In this document: one piece after another, positions 16,739 through 26,758 of the stretch
Numbering within the stretch: position 1 is the stretch's first letter
Layout: every line of letters starts with the position of its first letter
Program-made: the position numbers and the translations under genes
From: an uncultured Clostridia bacterium
GTDB taxonomy: Bacteria > Bacillota > Clostridia > TANB77 > CAG-508
DNA: 50,915 nucleotides
Direction of reading: 5' to 3'
Assembly (NCBI GenBank): GCA_934129785.1
Contig: CAKOWW010000012.1
Coordinates: 1 to 50,915, forward strand
The notes under the pieces: generated by a model
Told to the model about the DNA's origin: nothing
What the model saw: the letters and a program-made list of their open reading frames with translations, nothing else
The model's database searches: none

Positions 16739-17224
16739 CTACAATGTTCTATAATTATTTTTATCTGCTCTTTCATCCATTTTTCTATCAAATTGTTCAT
16801 TATCGTAAAACCAATCTGTTTTCTTATCTTTTGGATGGGCCTTTCTATTTTTATCTGCAAGTAAATCAAGCATCACTGCTATTGGAAGTATTATTCCAAT
16901 TAATGATACAAATAATTGCATATATAAATTTATATCAACTCCACCTTCTACTGCATTTTGTAATGTTTCTAAATTATTAACTACAAATGTACCATAATAC
17001 ATTCCATATGATAACAAGTAAATTAGTCCTCCTACGATTTTTCTTTTTGCAACTAATATGATACATACAAGTGTTAAGAATAATAATCCCACTTCAATTT
17101 GCATATTTAATGGTTCTAATCCATTTAAATCCCATTTTAATTCAGCGCCTAACGCTACAACTACTCTTATCATCCAAAACATTATCATAAATAATACTAA
17201 TAACCATGTCGAAAAATTTTTCAT
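16739..17224 (-). CDS. Four-helix membrane protein, unknown function
   Basis: 161 residues with about four membrane helices and a conserved-looking charged tail (KDKKTDWFYDNEQFDRKMDE) predicted to be cytoplasmic. GGGGGA lies upstream of the ATG. No family name known to me. It follows the DUF1292 gene after a hairpin, so it may be transcribed separately. Confidence 0.65.
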   Translation of the reverse strand: MKNFSTWLLVLFMIMFWMIRVVVALGAELKWDLNGLEPLNMQIEVGLLFLTLVCIILVAKRKIVGGLIYLLSYGMYYGTFVVNNLETLQNAVEGGVDINLYMQLFVSLIGIILPIAVMLDLLADKNRKAHPKDKKTDWFYDNEQFDRKMDERADKNNYRTL

Positions 17225-17249
17225 TTGCTTTATTCCCCCTATTTTTTAA

Positions 17250-17286
17250 GGTGAAGGTTAGAACTTTTTTTATTCCTTCCTTCACC
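17250..17286. terminator. Hairpin between DUF1292 and membrane gene
   Basis: GGTGAAGG (17250-17257) pairs exactly with CCTTCACC (17279-17286). T tracts are weak on both sides, so termination is uncertain. Confidence 0.4.
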
Positions 17287-17311
17287 TTTGTTTAAATTTA
17301 TTCAGATATTA

Positions 17312-17620
17312 TTAATCTACAAAATCAAAATCATCTTTAAATTTTTCTTTGAATATTTCAAATACTCTATTTAAAATATCTTCATCTTCAATACTTACAT
17401 ATGATTCTTCGTCTGAATCTTCATCGTCTGTATCTTCTACTTTTAATATTACTACTTCTCCTTCTTCTTCATCTCCGTCTTCTGTTACTGGTAATAATAC
17501 TACATATTCCTCGTCGTCTAATTCTATTAAGTCTAAAAATTCAAATCTTACTTCATTTCCATTTTCATCGTTTAATATTACTATGTTATCTAATTCTTCT
17601 CCCTCATAATTTTCGTTCAT
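17312..17620 (-). CDS. DUF1292 family protein (YrzB-like)
   Basis: 102 residues, very acidic. The core EVRFEFLDLIELDDEEYVVLLPV and a later EVVILKV strand are the DUF1292 pattern. It stands directly after ruvX and ireB, the standard Firmicutes trio. The runs of Asp/Glu at 48-90 are longer than usual. Function unknown in the family. Confidence 0.85.
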   Translation of the reverse strand: MNENYEGEELDNIVILNDENGNEVRFEFLDLIELDDEEYVVLLPVTEDGDEEEGEVVILKVEDTDDEDSDEESYVSIEDEDILNRVFEIFKEKFKDDFDFVD

Positions 17621-17680
17621 AATATTTCTCCTTTCAATTTTTTTATTTTTTGTTTTTGTCTGTTATATAATATCGTATTT

Positions 17681-18115
17681 TCAATTTTTTTGCAATGTAT
17701 TTTTAGATTTATTTAAATAAGTTTCTAAAATATATACTGCAGATATAGTATCTACTATATTTCTTTTTTTATGCTTATTGACATCTAAAAAATTCATAGT
17801 TTTATGTGCTTCAACTGTTGTAAGCCTTTCATCAATTGTATCAATTTTCATTTTATTATATTTGCATTTTAATTTATGTACAAATTTTTGAGTTATTTCA
17901 GCTCTTTCTGATATTGTTCCATTCATGTTTAATGGCATTCCAACAACAATTGTATCCACATTATATTTTTCAAAAATTTCATCTAACCTACGCAAAACAA
18001 TTTTGTCTGAACCTTTTCTTTGAATTGTTTCCAATCCTTGCGCTGTTATATTTAGTTCATCTGTTACTGCTATTCCAACTCTTGCTTCCCCATAATCTAT
18101 TCCTAATATTCTCAT
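17681..18115 (-). CDS. ruvX: Putative pre-16S rRNA nuclease / Holliday junction resolvase homologue (YqgF)
   Basis: 144 residues. RNase H-like fold with RILGIDYGEARVGIAVTD at the N-terminus, VVGMPLNMNGT near 60, and DERLTTVEAH near 98; the catalytic acids are in place. YqgF-family enzymes act in 16S rRNA 5'-end maturation. It starts one base after the ireB stop, so translation is probably coupled. Confidence 0.93.
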   Translation of the reverse strand: MRILGIDYGEARVGIAVTDELNITAQGLETIQRKGSDKIVLRRLDEIFEKYNVDTIVVGMPLNMNGTISERAEITQKFVHKLKCKYNKMKIDTIDERLTTVEAHKTMNFLDVNKHKKRNIVDTISAVYILETYLNKSKNTLQKN

Positions 18116-18116
18116 C

Positions 18117-18371
18117 TTATTTTTCTAACCCTATATAATCTTTTACCATTTTTTCCAATAGTTCATCTCTTTCGACCATTCTTATTTTGTTTCTTGCATC
18201 ATTATGACTTGTTATATATGTTGGGTCCCCTGATAAAATATATCCTACTATTTGGTTTATTGGATTATATCCTTTTTCTACTAATGCTTGATATACATCT
18301 TTTAATATATCCTTGCATTTTGTATTTTCCTCTCTTTCAACTTCAAAGTGCATTGTTTTGTCAAATTCCAT
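18117..18371 (-). CDS. ireB: IreB family regulatory protein (UPF0297)
   Basis: 84 residues. The family core VYQALVEKGYNPINQIVGYILSGDPTYITSH is intact, with the N-terminal Thr-containing segment that the IreK-type kinase phosphorylates in enterococci. Always next to ruvX in Firmicutes, as here. Confidence 0.93.
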   Translation of the reverse strand: MEFDKTMHFEVEREENTKCKDILKDVYQALVEKGYNPINQIVGYILSGDPTYITSHNDARNKIRMVERDELLEKMVKDYIGLEK

Positions 18372-18392
18372 AGTTATAATCCTCCTTCTTAT

Positions 18393-19529
18393 TTATATAT
18401 TTGTTATGTCACTTTCATTTGGATCTGCTTTGTCTAAATATTCTTCTAATTTTTTTAGAACTTCTTCTAGTCCTGTTCCTTTGTAATATGAAGATATTAC
18501 AAAGTTCAATTTTGGTATGGCAATATCCTCTTTTTCTTTTGCATTCTTTTTGTTTGTTATTTTTGCATTTAAGTTTAATTCTTCTAATTCTTCAGGTGTT
18601 AATGATATTTGCATTGATTCTACTTTCTCTTTTATTTCATTCAAAAAGTCTGCTACACTATCTGCTGCAACACCTGAAAAAGCAATTACAAACTTTGGTC
18701 CCATATATCTTACAAAAACATATTCTGCTGCCAAACTATCTTTAACGCATTCACTTATTTTTGTAATTACCTTGTTTCCTAATTCTCTTGAATACATTTT
18801 ATTTATTTCTTGAATATTTGTTATTTTAAACATACATATTGTTGAAATTGTATATTGATCTATTACTTTTTTTCCTTCACCATATAAGTATTCTTCTGAA
18901 TATAGACCTGTAAATAAATCTTTTCTTACAATTGATTCTAGAGTTTTTTGATGTACTACTGTTTTTAATACTGATACTATATTTTCTTTTATTACTTCTA
19001 AAACTGTTGTATCTACATTATCAAAATCATGTGGTGTTCCACTTTCTAATATCCAATACCCAATATATACATTATCAATATATAGAGGGAAAAAGATTGC
19101 TGATTTTGCTCTGCCAAATTCCATTTGTTGGTATGGAAGTCTTTCATTTTCATTATTTACAGTTACATATTTCGGTGTTGCTGACTCTATGCTGTCTTTA
19201 AACATATCTACTTTATTTAAGTTTTTTAATGCTTCCCAATGCTTTTTGTCTACATTAGATGCTTTTATTTGATATTCAGCCCCATCAAATACTACTATTG
19301 TTGAGTATTTAATTTCATATCTTTCTATTAATATGTCGTTTATTTTTTTGATTTTTTCTTCTACTGATGATGTCTCACCTATTGCATTCATAAAGTCTTG
19401 TACAACATACAAATTAGTGATTTTTTGGTTCATGTTCCTGAATTTTTGTATTTTTTTATGTATTGTTACATTATAAATTATAAGTCCTAATACAATTAAA
19501 ACTAATATTACAACTACTGCTATTATCAC
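18393..19529 (-). CDS. Membrane GAF protein with degenerate GGDEF domain
   Basis: 378 residues. N-terminal membrane helix (residues 1-20), a GAF-like domain (about 45-190) and a GGDEF-fold domain from DLFTGLYSEEYL near 205. The active-site loop that should read GGDEF is MGPKF near residue 276, so cyclase activity is not expected; it could bind nucleotide or act as a scaffold. Starts at GTG with a distant GGGGG site. It follows the AT-hook/CpaE-like gene and precedes ireB by 21 bases. Confidence 0.75.
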   Translation of the reverse strand: MIIAVVVILVLIVLGLIIYNVTIHKKIQKFRNMNQKITNLYVVQDFMNAIGETSSVEEKIKKINDILIERYEIKYSTIVVFDGAEYQIKASNVDKKHWEALKNLNKVDMFKDSIESATPKYVTVNNENERLPYQQMEFGRAKSAIFFPLYIDNVYIGYWILESGTPHDFDNVDTTVLEVIKENIVSVLKTVVHQKTLESIVRKDLFTGLYSEEYLYGEGKKVIDQYTISTICMFKITNIQEINKMYSRELGNKVITKISECVKDSLAAEYVFVRYMGPKFVIAFSGVAADSVADFLNEIKEKVESMQISLTPEELEELNLNAKITNKKNAKEKEDIAIPKLNFVISSYYKGTGLEEVLKKLEEYLDKADPNESDITNI

Positions 19530-19558
19530 TTTTTTGTTTTTCCCCCTTTTGTTAGTTT

Positions 19559-21805
19559 TTAATAATTATTTCTCATTTGGTTTAAAGTATTATTCATATT
19601 TGCACTAAAACCACCATTTATTGATTGTGGTCTATATGTATTTGTTAATGGATATACCATATTTGACAATTCTTTTAATGTTTGCATAAATAATTTTGAA
19701 TATCCTTTTAATGATATCTTACAATCTATTACTCCTTGCAAATATCTTATATATGTTTCTTCCTCAAATGGTATTGAAACATACCTCATTAGAGTTCTAT
19801 CAAATAATTCTGTCATGAATGACATTGCTGGATCATTATAATATGCCATTCCACCTATTATTGTTTTTTCTGTTATTCCTTTAATTTTTACCGCTTTGTT
19901 TATTATTACTCTTAATTTTTTTTCGTCTAATATATTTTTTGATTTTAAATCTCTTAAAAATGCTGTTAATGGTTGAATTGTTAATATATCTAAAGTTTGA
20001 ACCAAATAAGTTTCTTGTGATTTTTCAAAATATCCTAATGGTGTTTTGAAATCTGTATCTATTAATATTAGCGAATGATTTTTTAATAGTGTTTCTAGTA
20101 TTTTATCTGAATTTACAATTGCTTGTCCTTCATCTGGCAATGATGTATATACAGTTAAGTTATTATTTACTTTAATTCCATTTGCTATTCCATTTGCAAG
20201 GTTATCTATGCTATGTGCTGCAACATTTCTTAGTCCTTCTTCATTATCTGTATATATATAATAAGAATTTTTATTTTGTGTTGTATCTAATATAGCTGTA
20301 TTTACTCCTGCTGATGATAATTCTTGTGCTAAATTATTTACTAAAAATGATGTTCCATTTTTACTTGTGCCAACAAATGTTGCTATTTTTTTATCTGGTG
20401 TTAGTAAATATGATAAATCTATTTTTTCAATTTCTGGTTCTACTATTTGTTGAGGTTTTGTAAAAAATGTATTACTGTAATTTGTTATACCTTCATCTTT
20501 TTCTTCTATCATTGGCATTACAGGTGCTTCTTCATAGTTGTTTGAAGTTTCTTCCATTGGTTCTGGTTTTACTACTGGTTCTGATTTCACTACTGGTTGT
20601 GGTTCTTCAATTGGTTCAATTTCTTCTGTTTCTTCAAATCCAGGTAATATTGTTGTATTTTCTTCTTCATCATCTTCTTCAGCCATTGGCATTATAGGTG
20701 CAATTTCTTCAACTTCTTCTTTTACTGGTTCTGGAAGTGGTTTTTTTCTTGGTCTTCCCCTTCTCTTTTTTGCTGGTTCCTCATCTTCTGGTGGAAGTGG
20801 ATTTTTTCTTGGTCTTCCTCTTTTCTTCTTTACTGGTTCCTTAATTGGTTCTTGAGCTATTTCTTTAATTGGTTCTTCTATAGTCTCTTCTTCAATTTCT
20901 TCTGGATCTTTTACTTTTGGTATCTTTGAGACTCCTTGTGGCTTTGACTTTGTTCTCGCTAATTTTTTACCACTATTTAAATTTACTGCTGATGGAATTA
21001 CTACTGGTTCTGACAATATTTTATTTTTTGTTGCAGATTTTAATAATTTTTCACTTGGTCCTTCCTCAACTTCTGTTGTTGGTTTTCTTATTTTGTCTGA
21101 TATTTTATTGTTAAATGACATTATTTGTTGATATTTAGGAGATTTTTCTTCTAGTACTGCTCTTACTGTTAGTGGTAAAAATTTTGTTATTATTCTTAAT
21201 TGTGTATCATTATATTGTGCAGCAATGTTATTAAAACTTTCTATATATTTATCTTCATTTTTACCAAGCCTTTTGTAATGTGCAAGTATATTCTGTATTT
21301 CCAATTCGCTTACATCATTTTCATTTTCACTTTTATAATTAACATCTTCTGATTCAATTTTGTAGTATTGTTTAGCTTCTTTTTTAGAACGCGGTCTATT
21401 TAATAGTCTACAAACTTCATCGACACTTCTGTCTGTTCCTATTATTGCATTGTATATTCCTATTCCAAATAATTTTACCAACATTTCTTCAGATTTTGTT
21501 CTTCTATCTGAACATATTAAAATAATTGGAATGTCATTTCCTTTTGTGTTTGATGCTTCATCGCTTATTCCATCCAATTTTTCGAATATAAATTTATCTA
21601 TTTGATCATATTGTGTATTTGTAAATGCTTCTAAATCTTCGCTTATGACAACTCTATCATAAGTTTTATCTTTTTGTAATTCTTTTAATATTGCATTAAA
21701 GTAATATACGTTTTTATAAGAAATTATTTGTTTATATTCTTTTTGATATTTTTTTATTATTGATTCTGATATTCCCTCATTACTTACAGCAAATAAAACT
21801 TTCAT
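19559..21805 (-). CDS. CpaE/MinD-like protein with AT-hook linker
   Basis: 748 residues. The N-terminal 135 residues look like a receiver-type domain; a helical part follows to about 240. A long Pro/Glu linker carries two AT-hook motifs, KKKRGRPRK near 322 and KKRRGRPRK near 346. The last 280 residues are a MinD/ParA-like domain whose Walker A is degenerate (GTSKNGTSF near 478) but which keeps an IDTDF Walker B-like strand. Layout recalls CpaE of Tad pilus systems. DNA tethering through AT-hooks is inferred. It starts three bases after the gene at 21809, so they are coupled. Confidence 0.65.
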   Translation of the reverse strand: MKVLFAVSNEGISESIIKKYQKEYKQIISYKNVYYFNAILKELQKDKTYDRVVISEDLEAFTNTQYDQIDKFIFEKLDGISDEASNTKGNDIPIILICSDRRTKSEEMLVKLFGIGIYNAIIGTDRSVDEVCRLLNRPRSKKEAKQYYKIESEDVNYKSENENDVSELEIQNILAHYKRLGKNEDKYIESFNNIAAQYNDTQLRIITKFLPLTVRAVLEEKSPKYQQIMSFNNKISDKIRKPTTEVEEGPSEKLLKSATKNKILSEPVVIPSAVNLNSGKKLARTKSKPQGVSKIPKVKDPEEIEEETIEEPIKEIAQEPIKEPVKKKRGRPRKNPLPPEDEEPAKKRRGRPRKKPLPEPVKEEVEEIAPIMPMAEEDDEEENTTILPGFEETEEIEPIEEPQPVVKSEPVVKPEPMEETSNNYEEAPVMPMIEEKDEGITNYSNTFFTKPQQIVEPEIEKIDLSYLLTPDKKIATFVGTSKNGTSFLVNNLAQELSSAGVNTAILDTTQNKNSYYIYTDNEEGLRNVAAHSIDNLANGIANGIKVNNNLTVYTSLPDEGQAIVNSDKILETLLKNHSLILIDTDFKTPLGYFEKSQETYLVQTLDILTIQPLTAFLRDLKSKNILDEKKLRVIINKAVKIKGITEKTIIGGMAYYNDPAMSFMTELFDRTLMRYVSIPFEEETYIRYLQGVIDCKISLKGYSKLFMQTLKELSNMVYPLTNTYRPQSINGGFSANMNNTLNQMRNNY

Positions 21806-21808
21806 TTG

Positions 21809-22216
21809 TTACCCCCTTCCAAATTTCACAAACACTGCAAATGCTAGTGGCAAAATTTGGCATATAATTAATATTGTTACAAAGCTTACTATTAAAGCCA
21901 TACCTTTTTCTAAGGTATCTAATTTTCTTATACCAATTACATATTGGTGTATTGCTCCTATAGCAATTCCTAAGAAACATAGTGGTATACTATAGATTCT
22001 TACTAAATTCAAAATATATGCTACAAGTCCATATGCGTCTGAACCGTATTTTTCTTTGTAATCTTCTAGTGAATTTGTTGCATTTTCCTTTAATTCTATT
22101 ATTTTGCTTTCAGTACTATCATCTATTGCTTTTTCTGCTCCATACACTTTTGTTGTACATAAAAATGTTCCCATTATTATTGCTAATATTGTAACAATTA
22201 AAAATACTTTTTTCAT
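21809..22216 (-). CDS. Small secreted or membrane protein, VirB2/TrbC-like layout
   Basis: 135 residues. Signal peptide (1-26, AxA-like cleavage near VYGA), a short soluble part, then two hydrophobic helices around residues 62-90 and 105-128. This resembles pilin-like VirB2/TrbC proteins, but no motif proves it. It is the first gene of a run with the CpaE/MinD-like and degenerate GGDEF genes, so a surface or secretion function is plausible. Confidence 0.55.
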   Translation of the reverse strand: MKKVFLIVTILAIIMGTFLCTTKVYGAEKAIDDSTESKIIELKENATNSLEDYKEKYGSDAYGLVAYILNLVRIYSIPLCFLGIAIGAIHQYVIGIRKLDTLEKGMALIVSFVTILIICQILPLAFAVFVKFGRG

Positions 22217-22318
22217 TATGTTTATGCCCCTTTCTATAATGTTACTTTTGGCAATTTTTTCTTGTATTCATTATACTTTTATATCATACAATAAATCGTA
22301 AAAAATAGCAAGAATTTT

Positions 22319-23542
22319 TCACAATTTATTATATAAATATTTCATATGCGAATATACTCCATTTGCCCAATTTTTATCTGTTGCGTATTTAGTATTTATC
22401 CCACTTAAAGTTGGTTGCACATAATATGTTCCAACTGCTTTTTCTCCTCCATAAATTGATGTTCCTTTCGGATTTATGTAGTATTTAACAAACACTCTTG
22501 CAATTAAATCTATTGCTTCCGAATAATCCGTAAATTGATATGCTCCATTATATGGATTAGAATCATATGCTCCATATCCAAACAAATTATGTTTTGCAAG
22601 TGCTATTTTAGAAGTTCCCCAAGCACTTTCATGTATTCCTACTGAAGCAACAAATATACCATTAATGTTATATTGTTTTTCAATGTAATAAAAATATTCT
22701 GCATTTTTTTCAAATATTTTATTTGTATCTTTTGAATCTTTTAATACTTTTTTAAATTGTTCCAAAGTAAGTCCACTAGGCTTATTTAAAGCCATATTAA
22801 AATCTAATTTTGTTACACTATTGGTTGTTTTATTTTCTTGTACATCTTCTTTTTCATCATACCCAGTATTTTCTATTTTTATATAGCCTGTTGTACCTTG
22901 TGTATTAATTTTGTACCAATCATTTTTTACTTCTAAAACTTTTAAATTAGTTAGTTTAGAAAGTGTTGTTAGTTTTTCTGAATTTTCATCTGGTTCAAGC
23001 ATTATATTAGCTCTATCTGATGTGATGTACACAGTATCGCCTTTTTGTATTTTGTAATTACTGATTTTGCTTCCAGCCCCTATCTCTACAATTTTGTTTA
23101 CTGATGCTTTTGTAACTTTTGAACTAACTTGTTTTTCTTCCTTTAATTCTCCATTTTCATATATTCTCTTTTTTGTTATTTCTTGAATGCCTTCTCTTCC
23201 TTCTTGTATAACTTGAATTTTGCCTTTTGCCAAATTCGTATTTTGCTGATATTTAGTTATATATTCAAGAGTTGTTTCCTCTTTTATATATTCTTCTTTT
23301 TGCATATTTTTTGTATTATTTTTTATAATATTATCTAAATCCACTTTTTCTGCTGTACTAATAACAACATCAGATGTATCAGTAGTTTCAGCTGATGTTT
23401 CTTTAGCTAATACTTCATTATTTATAAAAAAATAGTTATAAAATATAATACTATACAATATAATAAGAATAAAACCTAAAAAAAGAATAAGGTTTTTTAT
23501 TGTAAATTTCATCTTTTTACCTGTTTTATCTTTTGCTCTCAT
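22319..23542 (-). CDS. Cell-wall glucosaminidase (G5-SH3-GH73)
   Basis: 407 residues. Membrane anchor or signal near 10-40, a G5 domain (about 85-150), an SH3 domain (about 160-215) and a GH73 N-acetylglucosaminidase domain to the end (SVGIHESAWGTSKIA with the catalytic Glu, HNLFGYGAYD, then the YSEAIDLIA helix and YATDKNWANGVYSHM). Splits the glycan strand of peptidoglycan. Start 23542 follows AGGTG by five bases; ATGs upstream lack a site. It ends in TGA at the expected end of the fold, evidence that TGA is a true stop here. Confidence 0.85.
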   Translation of the reverse strand: MRAKDKTGKKMKFTIKNLILFLGFILIILYSIIFYNYFFINNEVLAKETSAETTDTSDVVISTAEKVDLDNIIKNNTKNMQKEEYIKEETTLEYITKYQQNTNLAKGKIQVIQEGREGIQEITKKRIYENGELKEEKQVSSKVTKASVNKIVEIGAGSKISNYKIQKGDTVYITSDRANIMLEPDENSEKLTTLSKLTNLKVLEVKNDWYKINTQGTTGYIKIENTGYDEKEDVQENKTTNSVTKLDFNMALNKPSGLTLEQFKKVLKDSKDTNKIFEKNAEYFYYIEKQYNINGIFVASVGIHESAWGTSKIALAKHNLFGYGAYDSNPYNGAYQFTDYSEAIDLIARVFVKYYINPKGTSIYGGEKAVGTYYVQPTLSGINTKYATDKNWANGVYSHMKYLYNKL

Positions 23543-23665
23543 ATAATCACCTAGATATATTCTACCTTTTTCGAGATTTTTTGTCAATTTAACTTTACTA
23601 GAAATTTTTAGTTGATTTTTTAAAAAAATTATACTATTATATAAGTATCTTACAAAGGAGGAAAC

Positions 23666-24463
23666 ATGAATAAGAAAAAAATAATATTAACAATTATAGC
23701 AATTTTACTGTTTATAGTTGTGTTTTTCCTCGCATATTTATTGCTTTTTAAATATGTGTTAAAAAGAAATTTTGAAAGTGATATTTTATCATTTGCAAAC
23801 AAAAATCAAAACACAGTATTTAAGATTAATAATATCACACTTTTTAGTAGCTGTGATGCAAAAAATAAAAATGCGACAGCCTCAAACTATACAATTGAAA
23901 ATTTATATCAATATACTGATATAGCATTATTTATAAGTAGTTCCCAAGGCGAAAAAACTTTAGAAAACACATTTAAAGAAGTTTATATTGACAATATAAA
24001 TTTCACAAAAAAGCCAAATGTTGGAGAACCCAAACTTTATTATAAAAACATAAACAATTTTGCAAAAAGTGATATTGATGATAATAACGAAATTCACAGC
24101 AAACTAAATTTTAACATCACATCAGATGATAATGCAGATTTAAATACACCAACATTGTATAATAACTTAGCAAACCCTATTGTTCTTAGCTATGTAAATA
24201 GCAACATAAAAACAGATTATACAATAACAGATACTTCGAGTCCAATTACATATGATGGTTCATTATTAAAAAAATGTAATATATTATCAAATTCTATATC
24301 ATGTGACATTTCTTTTGATATATTTATAACCAACAATTTAAACCAAAAATTTAAATGCACAGTATTTTTAAACATACCACTAGAATCAGAAAATAAATCT
24401 ATTTATGATGGAAGTATAACTTTAAAAAAAGATTGTAATTATATTTTTTATAGATATCAATAA
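23666..24463 (+). CDS. Membrane-anchored extracellular protein, unknown
   Basis: 265 residues. One N-terminal membrane helix (5-30), then an extracellular part rich in Asn, Ser and Thr that looks like two beta domains; three or four cysteines could form disulfides. AAGGAGG lies seven bases before the ATG. It starts a plus-strand operon with the acyl-CoA synthetase 15 bases on. No family recognised. Confidence 0.65.
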   Translation: MNKKKIILTIIAILLFIVVFFLAYLLLFKYVLKRNFESDILSFANKNQNTVFKINNITLFSSCDAKNKNATASNYTIENLYQYTDIALFISSSQGEKTLENTFKEVYIDNINFTKKPNVGEPKLYYKNINNFAKSDIDDNNEIHSKLNFNITSDDNADLNTPTLYNNLANPIVLSYVNSNIKTDYTITDTSSPITYDGSLLKKCNILSNSISCDISFDIFITNNLNQKFKCTVFLNIPLESENKSIYDGSITLKKDCNYIFYRYQ

Positions 24464-24478
24464 TTTAGGAGGAACAAA

Positions 24479-26215
24479 ATGAAAGAAAAACTTAATGTAG
24501 CAGAACAATTAGCCAAAAAGTACCACAAAACTGAAGAAGTAACTAACTTTAAAGATATGATCTATCGTTCAGGTGATATTTATCGTAGCAGAACTGCTTT
24601 CAAATTAAAAAATAAAGAAGGAAAAATTGTACCAATAACATATGAACAATTTAAAAATGACATAATTTATTTAGGGACAAGTCTACTAAAAAAAGGCTTT
24701 TCTAATAAAAGAATTGCTGTAATAGGAAAAAACAGCTATGAATGGTCTGTTTCTTACTTAGCAGCTTCAATTGTTGGAATTGTAGTTCCAATTGATAAAG
24801 AATTGCATAACGAAGATGTTATCAATTTTATGAATGTATCAAAAAGTGTTTGTATTTTAGGTGATAACAAAAACTTAAAATTAGTTAAAGAAACTTCTGA
24901 TAATTTAAACAATAAAGAAACTTTATTTATAACATTTGAAAATGATTTTTCGAAAATACTTGAAGAAGGCAAAAAAGCTTATACAGATGGTTTTACAGAT
25001 TTTGATAAAATTAAAATTAACCCAGATGAACTAAAAATATTATTATTCACATCTGGAACTACAGGTAGTGCAAAAGGTGTATGTTTATCACAAAGAAATA
25101 TTTGCTCTAACATTTTATCAACATATGGAATTGTAAAAGTCAAAAGAAGTGATGTATTCTTTTCTATTTTACCTTTACACCACACTTATGAATGTACGCT
25201 TGGATTTTTGTTGCCTATATATAGTGGAGCATGTATTGCTCATTGTGAAGGACTAAGATATATTGCAAAAAACATGCAAGAATTTCACCCTTCTGTGATA
25301 TTATGTGTTCCATTGTTATTAGAAAACTTGTATAAAAACATTGTAAAAAACATGAATAAATCTTTACCTGATAAATATAAAAAGCAAAATAATGAAAACC
25401 CCTATTCTGACTTACCATTTTTATTAAAGAAAATAGTAAAAACAAAAGTAAAAAACACCTTAGGTGGTAGATTACGCGTATTTATAGTTGGTGCAGCTGC
25501 TGCTAATCCAAATATAATATCTGATTTTAAAAATCTAAATTTAAAAACACTGCAAGGATATGGATTAACAGAATGTGCCCCACTAGTTGCCGGAAATACA
25601 GACTTCTTCCAAAAAGATGATAGTGCTGGTTTGCCTATTCCAAATGTAGAATATAAAATTGATAGTCCAAACGCCGAAGGTGTTGGAGAAATTGTAGTAA
25701 AAGGCCCTAATGTTATGCTAGGCTATTATGAAGATGAAGAAAAAACTAAAAAAACTATTGTAGATGGTTGGTTCCATACTGGTGATTTAGGAAAAATTGA
25801 TGAAAATGGATATTTATATATTACTGGTAGGTGTAAAAGTGTTATTGTTACTAAAAATGGAAAAAATATTTATCCAGAAGAAGTTGAATATTATTTAAAT
25901 GATAATCCTTTAATTTCGGAATCTTTAGTTACTGGAATAAAAAAAGAAAATGATGACGAAACTTATATAAATGCTCAAATTTATCCTAATATTAGTGCTA
26001 TTACTGAGTATTTAAAAGGTAGTGTTCCTACTAAAGAAGAAGTTTGGAAAATTGTTTCCGACGCCGTAGCTGGAGTTAATAAAAAACTTCCTAATTATAA
26101 ACATATTAAGAGTTTTATAGTTCGCGATAAGGAATTTGAGAAAACTACTACTCAAAAAGTTAAGCGCTATGGTAATAATATGAAAGTTGATATTGATACT
26201 GACAAAAAGAATTGA
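24479..26215 (+). CDS. Long-chain acyl-CoA synthetase / AMP-dependent ligase
   Basis: 578 residues. ANL-superfamily enzyme: P-loop LLFTSGTTGSAKG near 183-195, PLHHTYE, GYGLTECAPLVAG near 360, DGWFHTGDLGKID near 427, ITGRCKSVIVTKNGKNIYPEE near 448, and a late K-x2-YG near the end. Activates fatty acids with ATP for CoA transfer; substrate not predictable. Size and the N-terminal RSGDIYRSRTAFK block resemble FadD-like enzymes. AGGAGG precedes the ATG. The TGA stop lies within the terminator stem. Confidence 0.9.
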   Translation: MKEKLNVAEQLAKKYHKTEEVTNFKDMIYRSGDIYRSRTAFKLKNKEGKIVPITYEQFKNDIIYLGTSLLKKGFSNKRIAVIGKNSYEWSVSYLAASIVGIVVPIDKELHNEDVINFMNVSKSVCILGDNKNLKLVKETSDNLNNKETLFITFENDFSKILEEGKKAYTDGFTDFDKIKINPDELKILLFTSGTTGSAKGVCLSQRNICSNILSTYGIVKVKRSDVFFSILPLHHTYECTLGFLLPIYSGACIAHCEGLRYIAKNMQEFHPSVILCVPLLLENLYKNIVKNMNKSLPDKYKKQNNENPYSDLPFLLKKIVKTKVKNTLGGRLRVFIVGAAAANPNIISDFKNLNLKTLQGYGLTECAPLVAGNTDFFQKDDSAGLPIPNVEYKIDSPNAEGVGEIVVKGPNVMLGYYEDEEKTKKTIVDGWFHTGDLGKIDENGYLYITGRCKSVIVTKNGKNIYPEEVEYYLNDNPLISESLVTGIKKENDDETYINAQIYPNISAITEYLKGSVPTKEEVWKIVSDAVAGVNKKLPNYKHIKSFIVRDKEFEKTTTQKVKRYGNNMKVDIDTDKKN

Positions 26216-26240
26216 GTCTAATGCTCAATTCTTTTTGCTT
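26204..26240 (+). terminator. Terminator of the acyl-CoA synthetase operon
   Basis: Perfect 13-bp stem (26204-26216 with 26224-26236) followed by T-rich sequence; the stop codon is inside the stem. Confidence 0.85.
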
Positions 26241-26353
26241 TACTATTTTTGTTAAAGTTCTTATTATATGTCATATTTTATTTATGCAAGCATTTTTATT
26301 CAATGCCAAAAAAGTAGTCAACATTTAGTTAACTACTTTCACTTAGTGTTTGG

Positions 26354-26426
26354 TGGCTTCAAGTGGAATCGAACCACTGACACGGGGATTTTCAGTCCCC
26401 TGCTCTACCAACTGAGCTATGAAGCC
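26354..26426 (-). tRNA. tRNA-Phe(GAA)
   Basis: GGCTTCA acceptor, anticodon loop CTGAAAA giving GAA, normal D and T loops, CCA at 26351-26353. Confidence 0.95.
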
Positions 26427-26453
26427 ATTAATCTCTTTTAAATAAAAAAATGG

Positions 26454-26527
26454 CGACCTGGAACGGGCTCGAACCGTCGACCTCTAGCGTGACAGGCTAG
26501 CGTTCTAACCAACTGAACTACCAGGCC
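26454..26527 (-). tRNA. tRNA-Asp(GTC)
   Basis: GGCCTGG acceptor, anticodon loop CTGTCAC giving GTC, CCA at 26451-26453. Confidence 0.95.
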
Positions 26528-26538
26528 GTAAAACATGG

Positions 26539-26611
26539 TGGTCGCTACAGGGCTCGAACCTGTGACCCCCTGCTTGTAAGGCAGATGCTCTCCCAGCTGA
26601 GCTAAGCGACC
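26539..26611 (-). tRNA. tRNA-Val(TAC)
   Basis: GGTCGCT acceptor, anticodon loop CTTACAA giving TAC, CCA at 26536-26538. First of three tRNAs in a minus-strand cluster (Val-Asp-Phe). Confidence 0.95.
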
Positions 26612-26758
26612 ATGTCTTTCGACAGGACTTATTATACTAACTTTTTGTATTATTGTCAATACTTTTTTTGATTTTTTTTAAATATTTTTTGTTCATTTGT
26701 TAAAAGTAGCTTGTACCATAGGTTTCAGCTTTCAAAAAAATTTAAAATTAAAATTGTT

